This document shows positions 46,036 through 54,555 of a DNA stretch of 62,956 nucleotides, in pieces. Under the pieces are notes generated by a model. It saw only the letters and a list, made by a program, of their open reading frames with translations. It was not told the origin of the DNA and made no database searches. Position 1 is the stretch's first letter. Each line of letters starts with the position of its first letter. This DNA is from an uncultured Clostridia bacterium (GTDB lineage: Bacteria > Bacillota > Clostridia > TANB77 > CAG-508), in the NCBI GenBank assembly GCA_944386385.1, contig CALXAV010000011.1, positions 1 through 62,956 of the forward strand, written 5' to 3'. Position numbers and translations under genes: made by a program.

Positions 46036-47572
46036 ATGAAAAACGAATTAATTTTAATCTTGGATTTTGGTGGTCAATATAACCAATTAATCGCAAGAAG
46101 AGTAAGAGAATGTAATGTGTATTCTGAAGTTGTTCCTTTTGATATTTCAATAGAGAAAATCAAAGAAAAAAATCCAAAAGGAATAATATTTACAGGAGGA
46201 CCTGCAAGTGTATTTGCAGACGATAGCCCTAAATGCGACTCTGAAATATTTAATTTAGGTGTTCCTATCTTAGGAATTTGTTATGGTATGCAACTTATGA
46301 CCGTAACTTTAGGTGGAGAAGTTGAAAAAGCTTCTAAAAGAGAATACGGAGTAACAAATGTTAATATAGATAATAATTCTTTGTTGTTCAAAGGTTTTAA
46401 TTCTACTAATAATTTCTTAATGAGTCATACAGATTTTGTAAAAGCTGTACCAGATGGCTTTAAAAATATTGCCTCTACCCCATCTTGTCTAAATAGCGGT
46501 ATGGAAAATAAAGAAAAGAACTTTTATGGTATTCAATTTCATCCAGAAGTCGTTCATTCTGAAAATGGTATTAATGTAATTAAAAATTTTTTATTTGAAG
46601 TATGTAAATGTACAGGAGATTGGGAAATATCTTCATTTGCAAAGGAAAAAATTAAAAGTTTAAAAGAAAAAATTGGAGATAAAAAAGCATTATGCGCATT
46701 ATCTGGTGGAGTTGATTCATCTGTTGCAGCAGTATTATTACATAAAGCAATTGGAAAAAATTTAACTTGTATTTTTGTAGACCATGGTTTACTTCGTAAA
46801 AATGAAGGAGATGAAGTAGAAAAAGTTTTTAGAGACCAATTTGATATTAACTTAATTCGAGTAAACTGTAAAGATAGATTTTTAAGTAAACTTGCTGGTG
46901 TTACAGACCCTGAGGAAAAAAGAAAAATAATTGGTGAAGAATTTATTCGTGTTTTTGAAGAAGAAGCTAAGAAAATTGGTACAGTAGATTATTTAGTTCA
47001 AGGAACTATCTACCCAGATGTAATAGAAAGTGGACTTCGGAAAATCTTCTGTAATAAAAAGCCATCATAATGTTGGAGGTTTGCCTGACTATGTAGATTT
47101 TAAAGAAATAGTAGAACCACTTCGAGATTTATTTAAAGATGAAGTAAGAAAAACAGGATTAGAACTTGGTATTCCTGAAAATTTAGTTTTTAGACAACCA
47201 TTCCCTGGACCAGGACTTGCAATACGTGTTATTGGAGAAATTACAGAAGATAAACTAAATATTTTAAAAGAAGCGGATAGTATATTTAGAGAAGAAATTG
47301 CAAACGCTAGACTTCATAAGAGCATTAATCAATATTTTGCAGTATTAACTAATTTAAAATCTGTTGGAGTTATGGGTGATGAAAGAACTTATGATTATAC
47401 AATAGCTCTTCGTGCAGTAGAAACAACTGACTTTATGACAGGCATATGGAGTAAAATACCATACGAGGTATTAGAAAAAGTATCTAGTAGAATTGTAAAT
47501 GAAGTAGAACATGTAAACAGAGTAGTTTATGATATAACATCAAAACCACCAGCAACAATTGAATGGGAATAA
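46036..47572 (+). CDS. guaA: GMP synthase, made by +1 frameshift
   Basis: The enzyme aminates XMP to GMP. The N-terminal class I amidotransferase has nucleophile Cys82 in GICYG and the later FHPEVVH. The ATP pyrophosphatase domain has LSGGVDSS. Codon 334 is CTT (47035-47037), CGG follows, and the zero frame stops at 47068-47070. Skipping C47038 continues GGA AAA TCT and restores [20 protein letters not shown], the conserved segment, to the end at 47572, for 511 residues in total (normal for GuaA). ATG 46036 follows TTGGAGG; the downstream frame has no ribosome site. The break is inside the ATPase domain, so neither piece alone can work. Confidence 0.92.
47035..47041 (+). promoter_or_regulatory. 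Candidate +1 recoding site CTT-CGG-A in guaA
   Basis: The site equals the prfB site with CGG in place of TGA (CTT-TGA-C), and the PBP site with CTT in place of CTA. Slipping from CTT to TTC and reading GGA next gives the conserved protein. An assembly error of one C is the alternative. Confidence 0.6.
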
Positions 47573-47581
47573 GTATAATTA

Positions 47582-47610
47582 ACCCCCAGTATAAACTGGG
47601 GTATTTTTAT
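47582..47610 (+). terminator. Terminator after guaA
   Basis: CCCCAGT-ATAA-ACTGGGG is followed by TATTTTTAT. Confidence 0.85.
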
Positions 47611-47639
47611 ATAAACACATACAGTCTTAATACTAATTA

Positions 47640-47668
47640 TTGACTTTTTATGTTAAATGCTATATAAT
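47640..47668 (+). promoter_or_regulatory. Consensus sigma-A promoter of the 70-residue gene
   Basis: TTGACT (47640-47645) and TATAAT (47663-47668) are 17 bases apart. Like the 92-residue gene's promoter, it reads TTGACTTTTT. Confidence 0.85.
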
Positions 47669-47713
47669 TAATATATAATGTAGGCATACATTAATGTTGA
47701 TTGGAGGCGTGCT

Positions 47714-47926
47714 ATGTCCTTGAGTACTGAACAGCTTAAAGAGTGTCAAGACATTCTAAGTGATGCTCAGTCCTTGGAGAAAGATTGTGGACCTGGGTAC
47801 CACATTGGAGAGTTTGTTATCACTCCGGCTGAGGATGTGATAGCTTTCCTAAAGGATTATGGGTGCTCTGAAATTGAGCAAGATCCTGAGTGTCCCACAT
47901 TCATAGGCTTTGCCCTCTCCAAGTAG
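47714..47926 (+). CDS. 70-residue acidic protein, unknown
   Basis: ATG 47714 follows TTGGAGGCG. The acidic protein has a helical N-terminus and a second half with EFVITPAEDVIAFLKDYGCSEIE and a final FIGFALSK. I do not recognise it. The second half has the same strand-Pro-helix-strand plan as the basic 92-residue protein upstream of guaA. One is strongly basic and the other acidic, so an interacting pair is conceivable. Codon usage is richer than native genes. Confidence 0.7.
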   Translation: MSLSTEQLKECQDILSDAQSLEKDCGPGYHIGEFVITPAEDVIAFLKDYGCSEIEQDPECPTFIGFALSK

Positions 47927-47946
47927 AACGCCTTGTAAGGTGTTCT
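47925..47946 (+). promoter_or_regulatory. Post-stop hairpin with TTGTAA loop
   Basis: AGAACGCC-TTGTAA-GGTGTTCT overlaps the end of the stop codon. Compared with the copy at 45918-45937, the 3' arm is identical and the 5' arm differs by changes that keep pairing. Confidence 0.5.
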
Positions 47947-47948
47947 AG

Positions 47949-47983
47949 CTGCCCTTTAGTTCTAACTTTAGGGCAGTTTTTTA
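47949..47983 (+). terminator. Rho-independent terminator
   Basis: CTGCCCT and AGGGCAG flank a 14-base loop and are followed by TTTTTT. Confidence 0.8.
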
Positions 47984-48015
47984 TTTATGTTATAAATAAT
48001 TTTATAAAAAGCATC

Positions 48016-49773
48016 TTATGTCTCAAAATTATATTTTTCTCTCTTCTCATAATGAGTATGTAATAATTTATGTGCTAGTTCTCCTCCTGGTTTTCCTAAA
48101 TAGTCTTTATATATTTTTTGAAGTATTGGATTTTCATGAGATTTTCTAATTGTAGATTTTTCATCTATTGAATATAAAGCGTTTGCTCTTAATTTTCTTA
48201 CATCTACTTCTGAACGTGTTTTAGCACTTTTAATTGGTTGACCACCACCCATTATACATCCTCCTGGGCAAGCCATTATTTCTACAAATTGATAATCTGC
48301 TTTTCCACTCTTTATTTCTTCTAATATAGTTCTTGCATTCTTAAGTCCACTTGCTGCTACAACTTTTATTTCTTTTCCCGCTATATTTACAGTAGCTTTT
48401 TTAATACCTTTTCCACCACGTACAGCTTTAAATTCTATTTTTTCTAAGTCTTCTCCTGTTAAAATATCTTGTGCGGTTCTTAATGCTGCTTCCATTACTC
48501 CTCCTGTTGTTCCAAAAATTGCAGCTGCTCCTGTTGCTTCTCCCATTGGAACATCAAACTTACTATCTTCTAGTTTTGTAAACTCAATATTTGCCTGTTT
48601 AATCATTCTAGAAAGTTCACGAGTAGTAATTACATTGTCAACATCATAAAGTCCTTGCGTTTGCATTTCTGGGCGAATAGCTTCGAATTTTTTAGCTACA
48701 CATGGCATAATAGAAATAACATATATTTTGTTTGGATCTATATTTTCTTTTTTAGCATAATAAGATTTAATTAAAGCTCCAAACATTTGATGTGGTGATT
48801 TACAACTTGATAGGTGTGGAAGTAACTCTGGATAGTTTTCTTCTATATATCTTACCCAACCTGGGCAACAAGATGTCATCATAGGAAGTTCATTTACTTT
48901 TTTAAATCTTTCTACAAATTCATTTGCTTCTTCCATTATTGTGAAATCAGCTCCTGTATTTGTATCAAATACTTTATTAAATCCTAATCTCTTTAAAGCT
49001 GTTACCATTTTACCTTCAACATTAGTTCCAATTTCCATACCGAATTCTTCACCAAGAGCTACTCTAATTGATGGTGCAGTCTGAGCAATAACATATGTAT
49101 CCGGATCTTTTAATTTTGCCCATGCTTCCTTTATAGTTTCTTTTTCATGTAATGCACCCGTTGGACAAGCTTCTATACATTGCCCACAGAAAGTACAGTT
49201 TACATCATTTAAACTATGGTCTCCAACAGTAGATATACAAGATTCAAAACCTCTATTTATACAATCAATAGCACCAATTCCTTGAACATTTTTACATGTT
49301 GCAACACATCTTCTACATAAAATACATTTATTAAAATCCCTAACTAATGCTGGAGATTTATCATCTATCTTATGTTTAGTCATCTCTCCTGGATATTCTA
49401 CGTGTAGAACATTAAATTTTGTAGCCAATGTTTGTAATTCACAGTTTCCTGAACGTGTACAAGTTAAGCAATCTTTAGCATGATTTGATATTATTAAATC
49501 AAGTACAGTTCTTCTTGCTTCTAAAACATTAGGAGTATGAGTATGTACTACCATTCCTTCTTCTACTGTTTGAATACACGAAGTTGCAAATCCTCTTCTT
49601 CCCTCAACTTCAACAATACACATTCTACAATCTCCAACTTCATTTATGTCTTTCAAAAAACATAATGTTGGAATGTCAATTCCTGCTTGCTTTGCTGCTT
49701 GTAAGATTGTAGTTCCTTTTTTAGCCTTTACAGTCTCTCCGTCTATTGTTAATGTAACTATATTTTCTTCCAT
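48016..49773 (-). CDS. hndD: NADH-linked [FeFe] hydrogenase catalytic subunit
   Basis: This catalytic subunit of 585 residues belongs to HndACD / HydABC-type (often electron-bifurcating) hydrogenase. The N-terminal 2Fe-2S domain, a His-Cys-type cluster in ISNHAKDCLTC, two 4Fe-4S ferredoxin motifs (CILCRRC, CTFCGQC) and the H-cluster are all present. H-cluster motifs are TSCCPGW, IMPCVAKKFE and MACPGGCIMGGGQP. It is the third gene of the operon and produces or consumes H2 in an anaerobe. Confidence 0.95.
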   Translation of the reverse strand: MEENIVTLTIDGETVKAKKGTTILQAAKQAGIDIPTLCFLKDINEVGDCRMCIVEVEGRRGFATSCIQTVEEGMVVHTHTPNVLEARRTVLDLIISNHAKDCLTCTRSGNCELQTLATKFNVLHVEYPGEMTKHKIDDKSPALVRDFNKCILCRRCVATCKNVQGIGAIDCINRGFESCISTVGDHSLNDVNCTFCGQCIEACPTGALHEKETIKEAWAKLKDPDTYVIAQTAPSIRVALGEEFGMEIGTNVEGKMVTALKRLGFNKVFDTNTGADFTIMEEANEFVERFKKVNELPMMTSCCPGWVRYIEENYPELLPHLSSCKSPHQMFGALIKSYYAKKENIDPNKIYVISIMPCVAKKFEAIRPEMQTQGLYDVDNVITTRELSRMIKQANIEFTKLEDSKFDVPMGEATGAAAIFGTTGGVMEAALRTAQDILTGEDLEKIEFKAVRGGKGIKKATVNIAGKEIKVVAASGLKNARTILEEIKSGKADYQFVEIMACPGGCIMGGGQPIKSAKTRSEVDVRKLRANALYSIDEKSTIRKSHENPILQKIYKDYLGKPGGELAHKLLHTHYEKREKYNFET

Positions 49774-49794
49774 TGCTTTTCCTCCTATTTTAAA

Positions 49795-51651
49795 TTATAC
49801 AATTGCATGGAATGGGCAAGTTGCAATACAAGTACCACATTTAATACATAAAGATTGGTCAATTCTTCTTTTATCTCTTCCCTCTCCTATAATTGCATTT
49901 ACTGGACAATGTTTTTGACATAATCCACAGCCCTTACATTTTTCTTCATCTATTCCTATTTTTGCTAGTGCTTTACATTCTGCTGTTCTACATGCTTTAT
50001 CTATAGCATGTTCTTTAAATTCTTCTCTAAAATAATTCAAGGTACTAATTACAGGGTTTGGTGCACTTTGTCCAAGACCACATATACTAGCTTTTTGAAT
50101 ATTCTTTGCTAAAGTTTCTAGTCTATAAATATCTGATTCTTCTCCTTCCCCATTGCATAGTCTTTCCAATATTTCTAGCATCCTTTTAGTTCCAATTCTA
50201 CAAGGAGTACATTTACCACAACTTTCGCTAACAGTAAATTCTAAATAGAATTTAGCAAGTGAAACCATACACTTAGTATCATCCATTACAATAAGCCCAC
50301 CAGAACCCATCATTGAACCAATTTCTTTTAATGATTCATAATCTATTGGTGTATCTAAATGCTCTTTTGGTATGCATCCTCCTGAAGGTCCTCCTGTTTG
50401 AGCTGCTTTAAAGTCTCTTCCATTTGGTATTCCCCCGCCGATATCATATACAATTTCTCTTAATGTAGTTCCCATTGGCACTTCTACTAATCCTATATTA
50501 TTTACGTTTCCTCCTAAAGCAAAGACCTTAGTTCCTTTAGACTTTTCAGTTCCAATAGATGAATACCATTCAAAACCATTTAAAATAATTTGAGTAATAT
50601 TTGCATAAGTTTCTACATTGTTTATAAGTGTTGGTTTTCCCCATAAACCTGCATTTGCTGGATACGGAGGTTTTACTCTTGGTTGCCCACGCTTACCTTC
50701 TATTGATTCTAGAAGAGCGGTTTCTTCACCACAAACAAATGCTCCTGCACCTAATCTTATTTCAATATCAAAATCAAATCCAGAATCAAATATATTTTTA
50801 CCAAGCAAACCATAATCTCTTGCTTGTTTAATTGCGATATCTAATCTTTTTACAGCTATTGGATATTCAGCTCTTACATAAATATAACCTTTATTTGCCC
50901 CTATAGTAAATCCTGCAATTGTCATAGCTTCTAATACAGTATGAGGATCTCCTTCTAGAATGCTTCTATCCATAAAAGCTCCTGGGTCTCCTTCGTCGGC
51001 ATTACAGACAACGTATTTTTGTTCGCCTTTAGCTGATTTTGTTAATTCCCATTTTTTACCTGTTGGAAATCCAGCTCCACCTCTACCACGAAGCCCTGAT
51101 TTTGAAACAACGTCTACTACTTCTTCTGGCGTCATCTCTTTTAATACTTTTTCTAATGCTTTATATCCATTAAATGCTATATATTCATCGATATCTTCGG
51201 GATTAATAACACCACAGTTTTTTAAGGCTATCCTTTTTTGTTTTTTATAAAAATTTAATTCATCTAAAGCTTTTACTTTTTTACCATCTATGTCCTTACA
51301 AAGTAATCTTTCAACTATTTCTCCTTTAACAATATGTGTATCTATAATTTCTTCACAATCTTCAGGAGTTACCATAGCATAGAAAGTATCTTCTGGTCTA
51401 ATTATAACAATTGGACCTTTAGCACATAAACCAAAGCAGCCTGTTTTTATTACTCTTACATTTTTTATATTTTTTTCTTTTAATATTCTTCTAAAATTTT
51501 CTAATATTTCTGGTGATTTTGAAGAAGTACAACCTGTTCCATGACATACTAAAATATGTTTTTCTCTTGTATCTGCTTTAGTATTTACCCTTAAGTCTAA
51601 TTCTCTTCTTTTATTTTCTCTAATGATATGAATTTCCTCTAATGTTTTCAT
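49795..51651 (-). CDS. hndC: NuoF-like NADH-binding hydrogenase subunit
   Basis: The 618-residue subunit starts with a thioredoxin-like 2Fe-2S domain (CHGTGCTSSK and CFGLCAKGP). The NuoF-type FMN/NADH core follows (GLRGRGGAGFPTGKKW, CNADEGDPGAF), then the 4Fe-4S SCGKCTPCRIGT motif. The C-terminal end has a 2x[4Fe-4S] ferredoxin domain (CKGCGLCQKHCP and CIKCGTCIATCP). It passes electrons between NADH, ferredoxin and the hydrogenase subunit, and is the middle gene of the operon. Confidence 0.95.
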   Translation of the reverse strand: MKTLEEIHIIRENKRRELDLRVNTKADTREKHILVCHGTGCTSSKSPEILENFRRILKEKNIKNVRVIKTGCFGLCAKGPIVIIRPEDTFYAMVTPEDCEEIIDTHIVKGEIVERLLCKDIDGKKVKALDELNFYKKQKRIALKNCGVINPEDIDEYIAFNGYKALEKVLKEMTPEEVVDVVSKSGLRGRGGAGFPTGKKWELTKSAKGEQKYVVCNADEGDPGAFMDRSILEGDPHTVLEAMTIAGFTIGANKGYIYVRAEYPIAVKRLDIAIKQARDYGLLGKNIFDSGFDFDIEIRLGAGAFVCGEETALLESIEGKRGQPRVKPPYPANAGLWGKPTLINNVETYANITQIILNGFEWYSSIGTEKSKGTKVFALGGNVNNIGLVEVPMGTTLREIVYDIGGGIPNGRDFKAAQTGGPSGGCIPKEHLDTPIDYESLKEIGSMMGSGGLIVMDDTKCMVSLAKFYLEFTVSESCGKCTPCRIGTKRMLEILERLCNGEGEESDIYRLETLAKNIQKASICGLGQSAPNPVISTLNYFREEFKEHAIDKACRTAECKALAKIGIDEEKCKGCGLCQKHCPVNAIIGEGRDKRRIDQSLCIKCGTCIATCPFHAIV

Positions 51652-51682
51652 ATTATTCCTCCTAACTTTTATTAGTCAGTAA

Positions 51683-52192
51683 TTATGAAGTCTGCTTTTC
51701 TTTATTTATTAATTCATCTAAAACTTTATCTAATTTTTGCACACTTGCTTTTCCATAAACTTCACCATTAACAGTAAATACAGGTGCTAAACCACATGCT
51801 CCAACACATCTTGTTTGCTCTATTGTGAATAATCCATCTTTTGTTGTTTGCCCTGGTTCTATCTTTAACCTATCTGTTAGCCTATCCATTATTTTTTGTG
51901 AGCCTTTAACAAAACAAGCTGTCCCTAGGCATACAGATATTTTATATTTTCCTTGTGGTTCTAATGAAAATCTTGAATAAAAAGTAACCACACCATATAT
52001 TTCTGCCATTGGAATTTTTAAATATTCAGATAATTCTTTTTGAACATGCATTGGTACATACCCATAATGCTCTTGAATTTCGTTTAACATTTGAATTAAA
52101 TTGTCTTTTTCAGGTAAATACTCTTGAAATAAATTTTCTAGAAATAAATCTCTTTCTTTTTTACAATCACATTGTTTATTTTCTTTTTCCAT
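51683..52192 (-). CDS. hndA: NuoE-like [2Fe-2S] hydrogenase subunit
   Basis: The 169-residue NuoE/HydC-type thioredoxin-like subunit has a 2Fe-2S site of two Cys pairs: CLGTAC and CVGACGLAP. It is the first gene of the hydrogenase operon, with the following genes 31 and 21 bases apart. GGAGG precedes the ATG. Confidence 0.93.
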   Translation of the reverse strand: MEKENKQCDCKKERDLFLENLFQEYLPEKDNLIQMLNEIQEHYGYVPMHVQKELSEYLKIPMAEIYGVVTFYSRFSLEPQGKYKISVCLGTACFVKGSQKIMDRLTDRLKIEPGQTTKDGLFTIEQTRCVGACGLAPVFTVNGEVYGKASVQKLDKVLDELINKEKQTS

Positions 52193-52343
52193 AATACTCC
52201 TCCCTATTTAGAGTTTATTCAAGTTTCTTAGATTATATCAAAGTAAATTTTTTTATACAACTATTTTAATCATTTTTGTTGACAATTTTGACGAAAAATG
52301 TCAGAATATATATAAAGAATAATAAAATAAAGGGGTGAATTTA

Positions 52344-52595
52344 ATGGACGATAAAAAAGAATCAAAAGGACTTAGTATTGCCGCTATGGTATTAGGAATT
52401 ATATCTGTTGTATTATTCTGTTATCCTTACATTTCTATACCTTGTGCAATTCTTGCAATAATTTTTGGTGTTATAGGAATGAAAAAAGGTGGAAGAGGAA
52501 TGGGTATTGCTGGTTTAGTTTTAGGTATAGTAGCACTTGCTTTATATGGTTTAACAGTAATTGGTCTACTTTCTTTTGTATCAGCATTATCTTAA
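52344..52595 (+). CDS. DUF4190-type small membrane protein
   Basis: The 83-residue protein has two membrane helices with a GMKKGGRGMGIAGLVLG link, the pattern of DUF4190 proteins. ATG 52344 follows AGGGGTG. It is probably monocistronic and ends at a terminator. Function is unknown. Confidence 0.8.
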   Translation: MDDKKESKGLSIAAMVLGIISVVLFCYPYISIPCAILAIIFGVIGMKKGGRGMGIAGLVLGIVALALYGLTVIGLLSFVSALS

Positions 52596-52627
52596 TTTAT
52601 AATTTATTTAAAATTAAATATCAAAAT

Positions 52628-52662
52628 AAATCGCAACTATTATTTAAATTGCGATTTATTTT
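52628..52662 (+). terminator. Terminator
   Basis: AAATCGCAA and TTGCGATTT form a 9-pair stem followed by ATTTT. Confidence 0.75.
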
Positions 52663-52685
52663 AGGCGAATTTTAGGGAGTTTTTT

Positions 52686-53078
52686 ATGAAAAAAGTATTA
52701 AACAAAAAATATTCTAAGTTAATAATTATACAAATATCTATTATAGTTATACTTACTATGATATTTCTTTTTGTACATTCTCCTTTCATAAGCTTAACTC
52801 CTAATTGCTTTTGGAAAGAAAACTTTAATGTATCTTGTCCTAGTTGTGGCTCTACTAGATGTATTATCAGTCTTGTACATGGAGATTTTTTCTCTGCTTT
52901 TTTATATAATCCATTTTTATTTATTTTAATTATATATTTATTCTTATTGAATTTTTTATATATAATAAACACCATTTTAAATAAAAAGTATCTAAAATTC
53001 TTCTATCCAAAATGGTGGTATGTTATTATATATTTTTCTTTATGGGCTATTTATACTATAATTATGAATATTATTTAA
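52686..53078 (+). CDS. DUF2752 membrane protein
   Basis: The 130-residue protein has three or four membrane segments and the family motif CPSCGSTRCIISL near the middle. AGGGAG lies upstream of the ATG. Its end overlaps the convergent pyrD stop by four bases. Function is unknown for the family. Confidence 0.85.
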   Translation: MKKVLNKKYSKLIIIQISIIVILTMIFLFVHSPFISLTPNCFWKENFNVSCPSCGSTRCIISLVHGDFFSAFLYNPFLFILIIYLFLLNFLYIINTILNKKYLKFFYPKWWYVIIYFSLWAIYTIIMNII

Positions 53079-53983
53079 TTCATTGTAACTTGCCCCACTA
53101 TATCATTTATATTTTCTATGTTATGTTTTTTCATATATTGTTCAATTTCATTTATTGTATTTATACTTGTATATGGGTCTTGAAAGTTTCCTGCTCCTAT
53201 TGATATTGCTGACGCACCAGCAAGTAAGAATTCAATTGCGTCTTCTCCGTTCACAATTCCACCCATTCCTAAGATAGGTATATTAACAGCTTGTGCTACT
53301 TCATAAACCATTCTAACGGCAACAGGTCTTATTGCGGGTCCTGATAATCCTCCTGTGTTATTTGCTAAGACAGGTCTTCTTTTTTCTATATCAATTTTCA
53401 TTCCAAGTAAAGTATTAATTAAAGAAACTCCGTCTGCTCCACCATCTTCTGCACCTTTTGCAATTTCTCCAATATTTGAAACATTTGGTGTCAATTTTAC
53501 AATTAATGGTTTGTTTAATACTTTTCTTACTTTTGATGTTACTTCTTTTACTCCTTCATAAGAACTTCCAAATGCCATACAGCCTGCCTTAACATTTGGA
53601 CATGATAAATTTAATTCTACTCCATCTATTGGAAGCGTATCTAATATCTTACAAACTTCTATGTAGTCTTCTATTGTACTTCCACACGCATTTACTATAA
53701 TTGCTGTATCAAATTTTCTTAAAAATGGTAGGTCATTTTCAGCAAAATATTCTACTCCTGGATTTTGAAGTCCTATACTGTTTAACATTCCACTAGGTGT
53801 TTCACAAACACGTGGAGGCTTATTTCCACTTTTAGGCTTTATTGAAGTTCCTTTTGTTATTATTCCCCCTAATTTACTTAAATCAAAGAAATTGCTATAT
53901 TCTCTACCATAGCCAAATGTACCAGATGCTACTGTTACAGGATTTTTCATTTTTATTCCTGCAAAATTTATTCTTGTATCCAT
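53075..53983 (-). CDS. pyrD: Dihydroorotate dehydrogenase, catalytic subunit (type 1B)
   Basis: The 302-residue FMN-barrel enzyme oxidises dihydroorotate and works with PyrK to pass electrons to NAD. MKNPVTVASGTFGYG, the catalytic Cys in LNLSCPNVKAG and the FMN loop GGIVNGEDAIEFLLAGA are present. It is the last gene of the pyr operon. Confidence 0.96.
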   Translation of the reverse strand: MDTRINFAGIKMKNPVTVASGTFGYGREYSNFFDLSKLGGIITKGTSIKPKSGNKPPRVCETPSGMLNSIGLQNPGVEYFAENDLPFLRKFDTAIIVNACGSTIEDYIEVCKILDTLPIDGVELNLSCPNVKAGCMAFGSSYEGVKEVTSKVRKVLNKPLIVKLTPNVSNIGEIAKGAEDGGADGVSLINTLLGMKIDIEKRRPVLANNTGGLSGPAIRPVAVRMVYEVAQAVNIPILGMGGIVNGEDAIEFLLAGASAISIGAGNFQDPYTSINTINEIEQYMKKHNIENINDIVGQVTMN

Positions 53984-54541
53984 CTACTTTAATCCCTCCA
54001 TTCCTTCTTTATTTATAATTTCTATTTCTTCTTGTAAATTAATACCAGACATTTTATCGATAAAATTAGTTACTTTATCTAATTTAAGATATCTAGGTTC
54101 ACAATCTTTTTTGTATGGGCTCATATATTTTTTTATATTATCTAATATTTTTATATTGTACCTTGGAACTAAACAACAGTTCAAAATATCATAATCATCA
54201 TAAAACTTATCTTTATTTTTCATAGCTAATTCATGTTCTTCTTTGAAGCATTTATTGTAGAAATAGTGATCTACTAATAAATGTAATAAATAACCTTTCC
54301 AATAATCTTTACTCATATCTACTTTTTCATCTTTTAAAAACACTTCTATATCGGTCTTTACTTTGTAATTTCCCCATTTTCCATAATGGCTAATACTTTT
54401 ATTTTTATTTAATTCTGTCATAGATTCATTTAAGTCGGGGGCAATTGTCCCTTTTATAAATTATTTTTCGTTTTTTATTTCTTTTGTGTGTTTTCTTATA
54501 TATTCTTTTCCTATTGCTATATGTATTGTAAGTCCTGGCAT
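53984..54541 (-). pseudogene. Phospholipase C-like paralogue with one in-frame stop
   Basis: From ATG 54541 the frame reads MPGLTIHIAIGKEYIRKH, matching the intact paralogue at 41000-41506 (MPGFVVHLAIAQEYLKKH). It then hits TAA at 54463-54461 (codon 27) and continues in the same frame to 53984 with FIKGTIAPDLNESM and HLLVDHYFYNKCF. A partial ORF can restart at 54421 but lacks the conserved N-terminus. It sits inside the pyr operon between pyrK and pyrD. It is likely a recent nonsense mutation or a base-call error. Confidence 0.7.
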
Positions 54542-54555
54542 GTCTAATCCTCCGT

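Noticed and set aside
46036..47572. guaA as two natural genes (separate amidotransferase and synthetase), as in archaea
   Set aside because: The break lies inside the ATP pyrophosphatase domain and the second frame has no start site of its own; the two parts join exactly by skipping one base.
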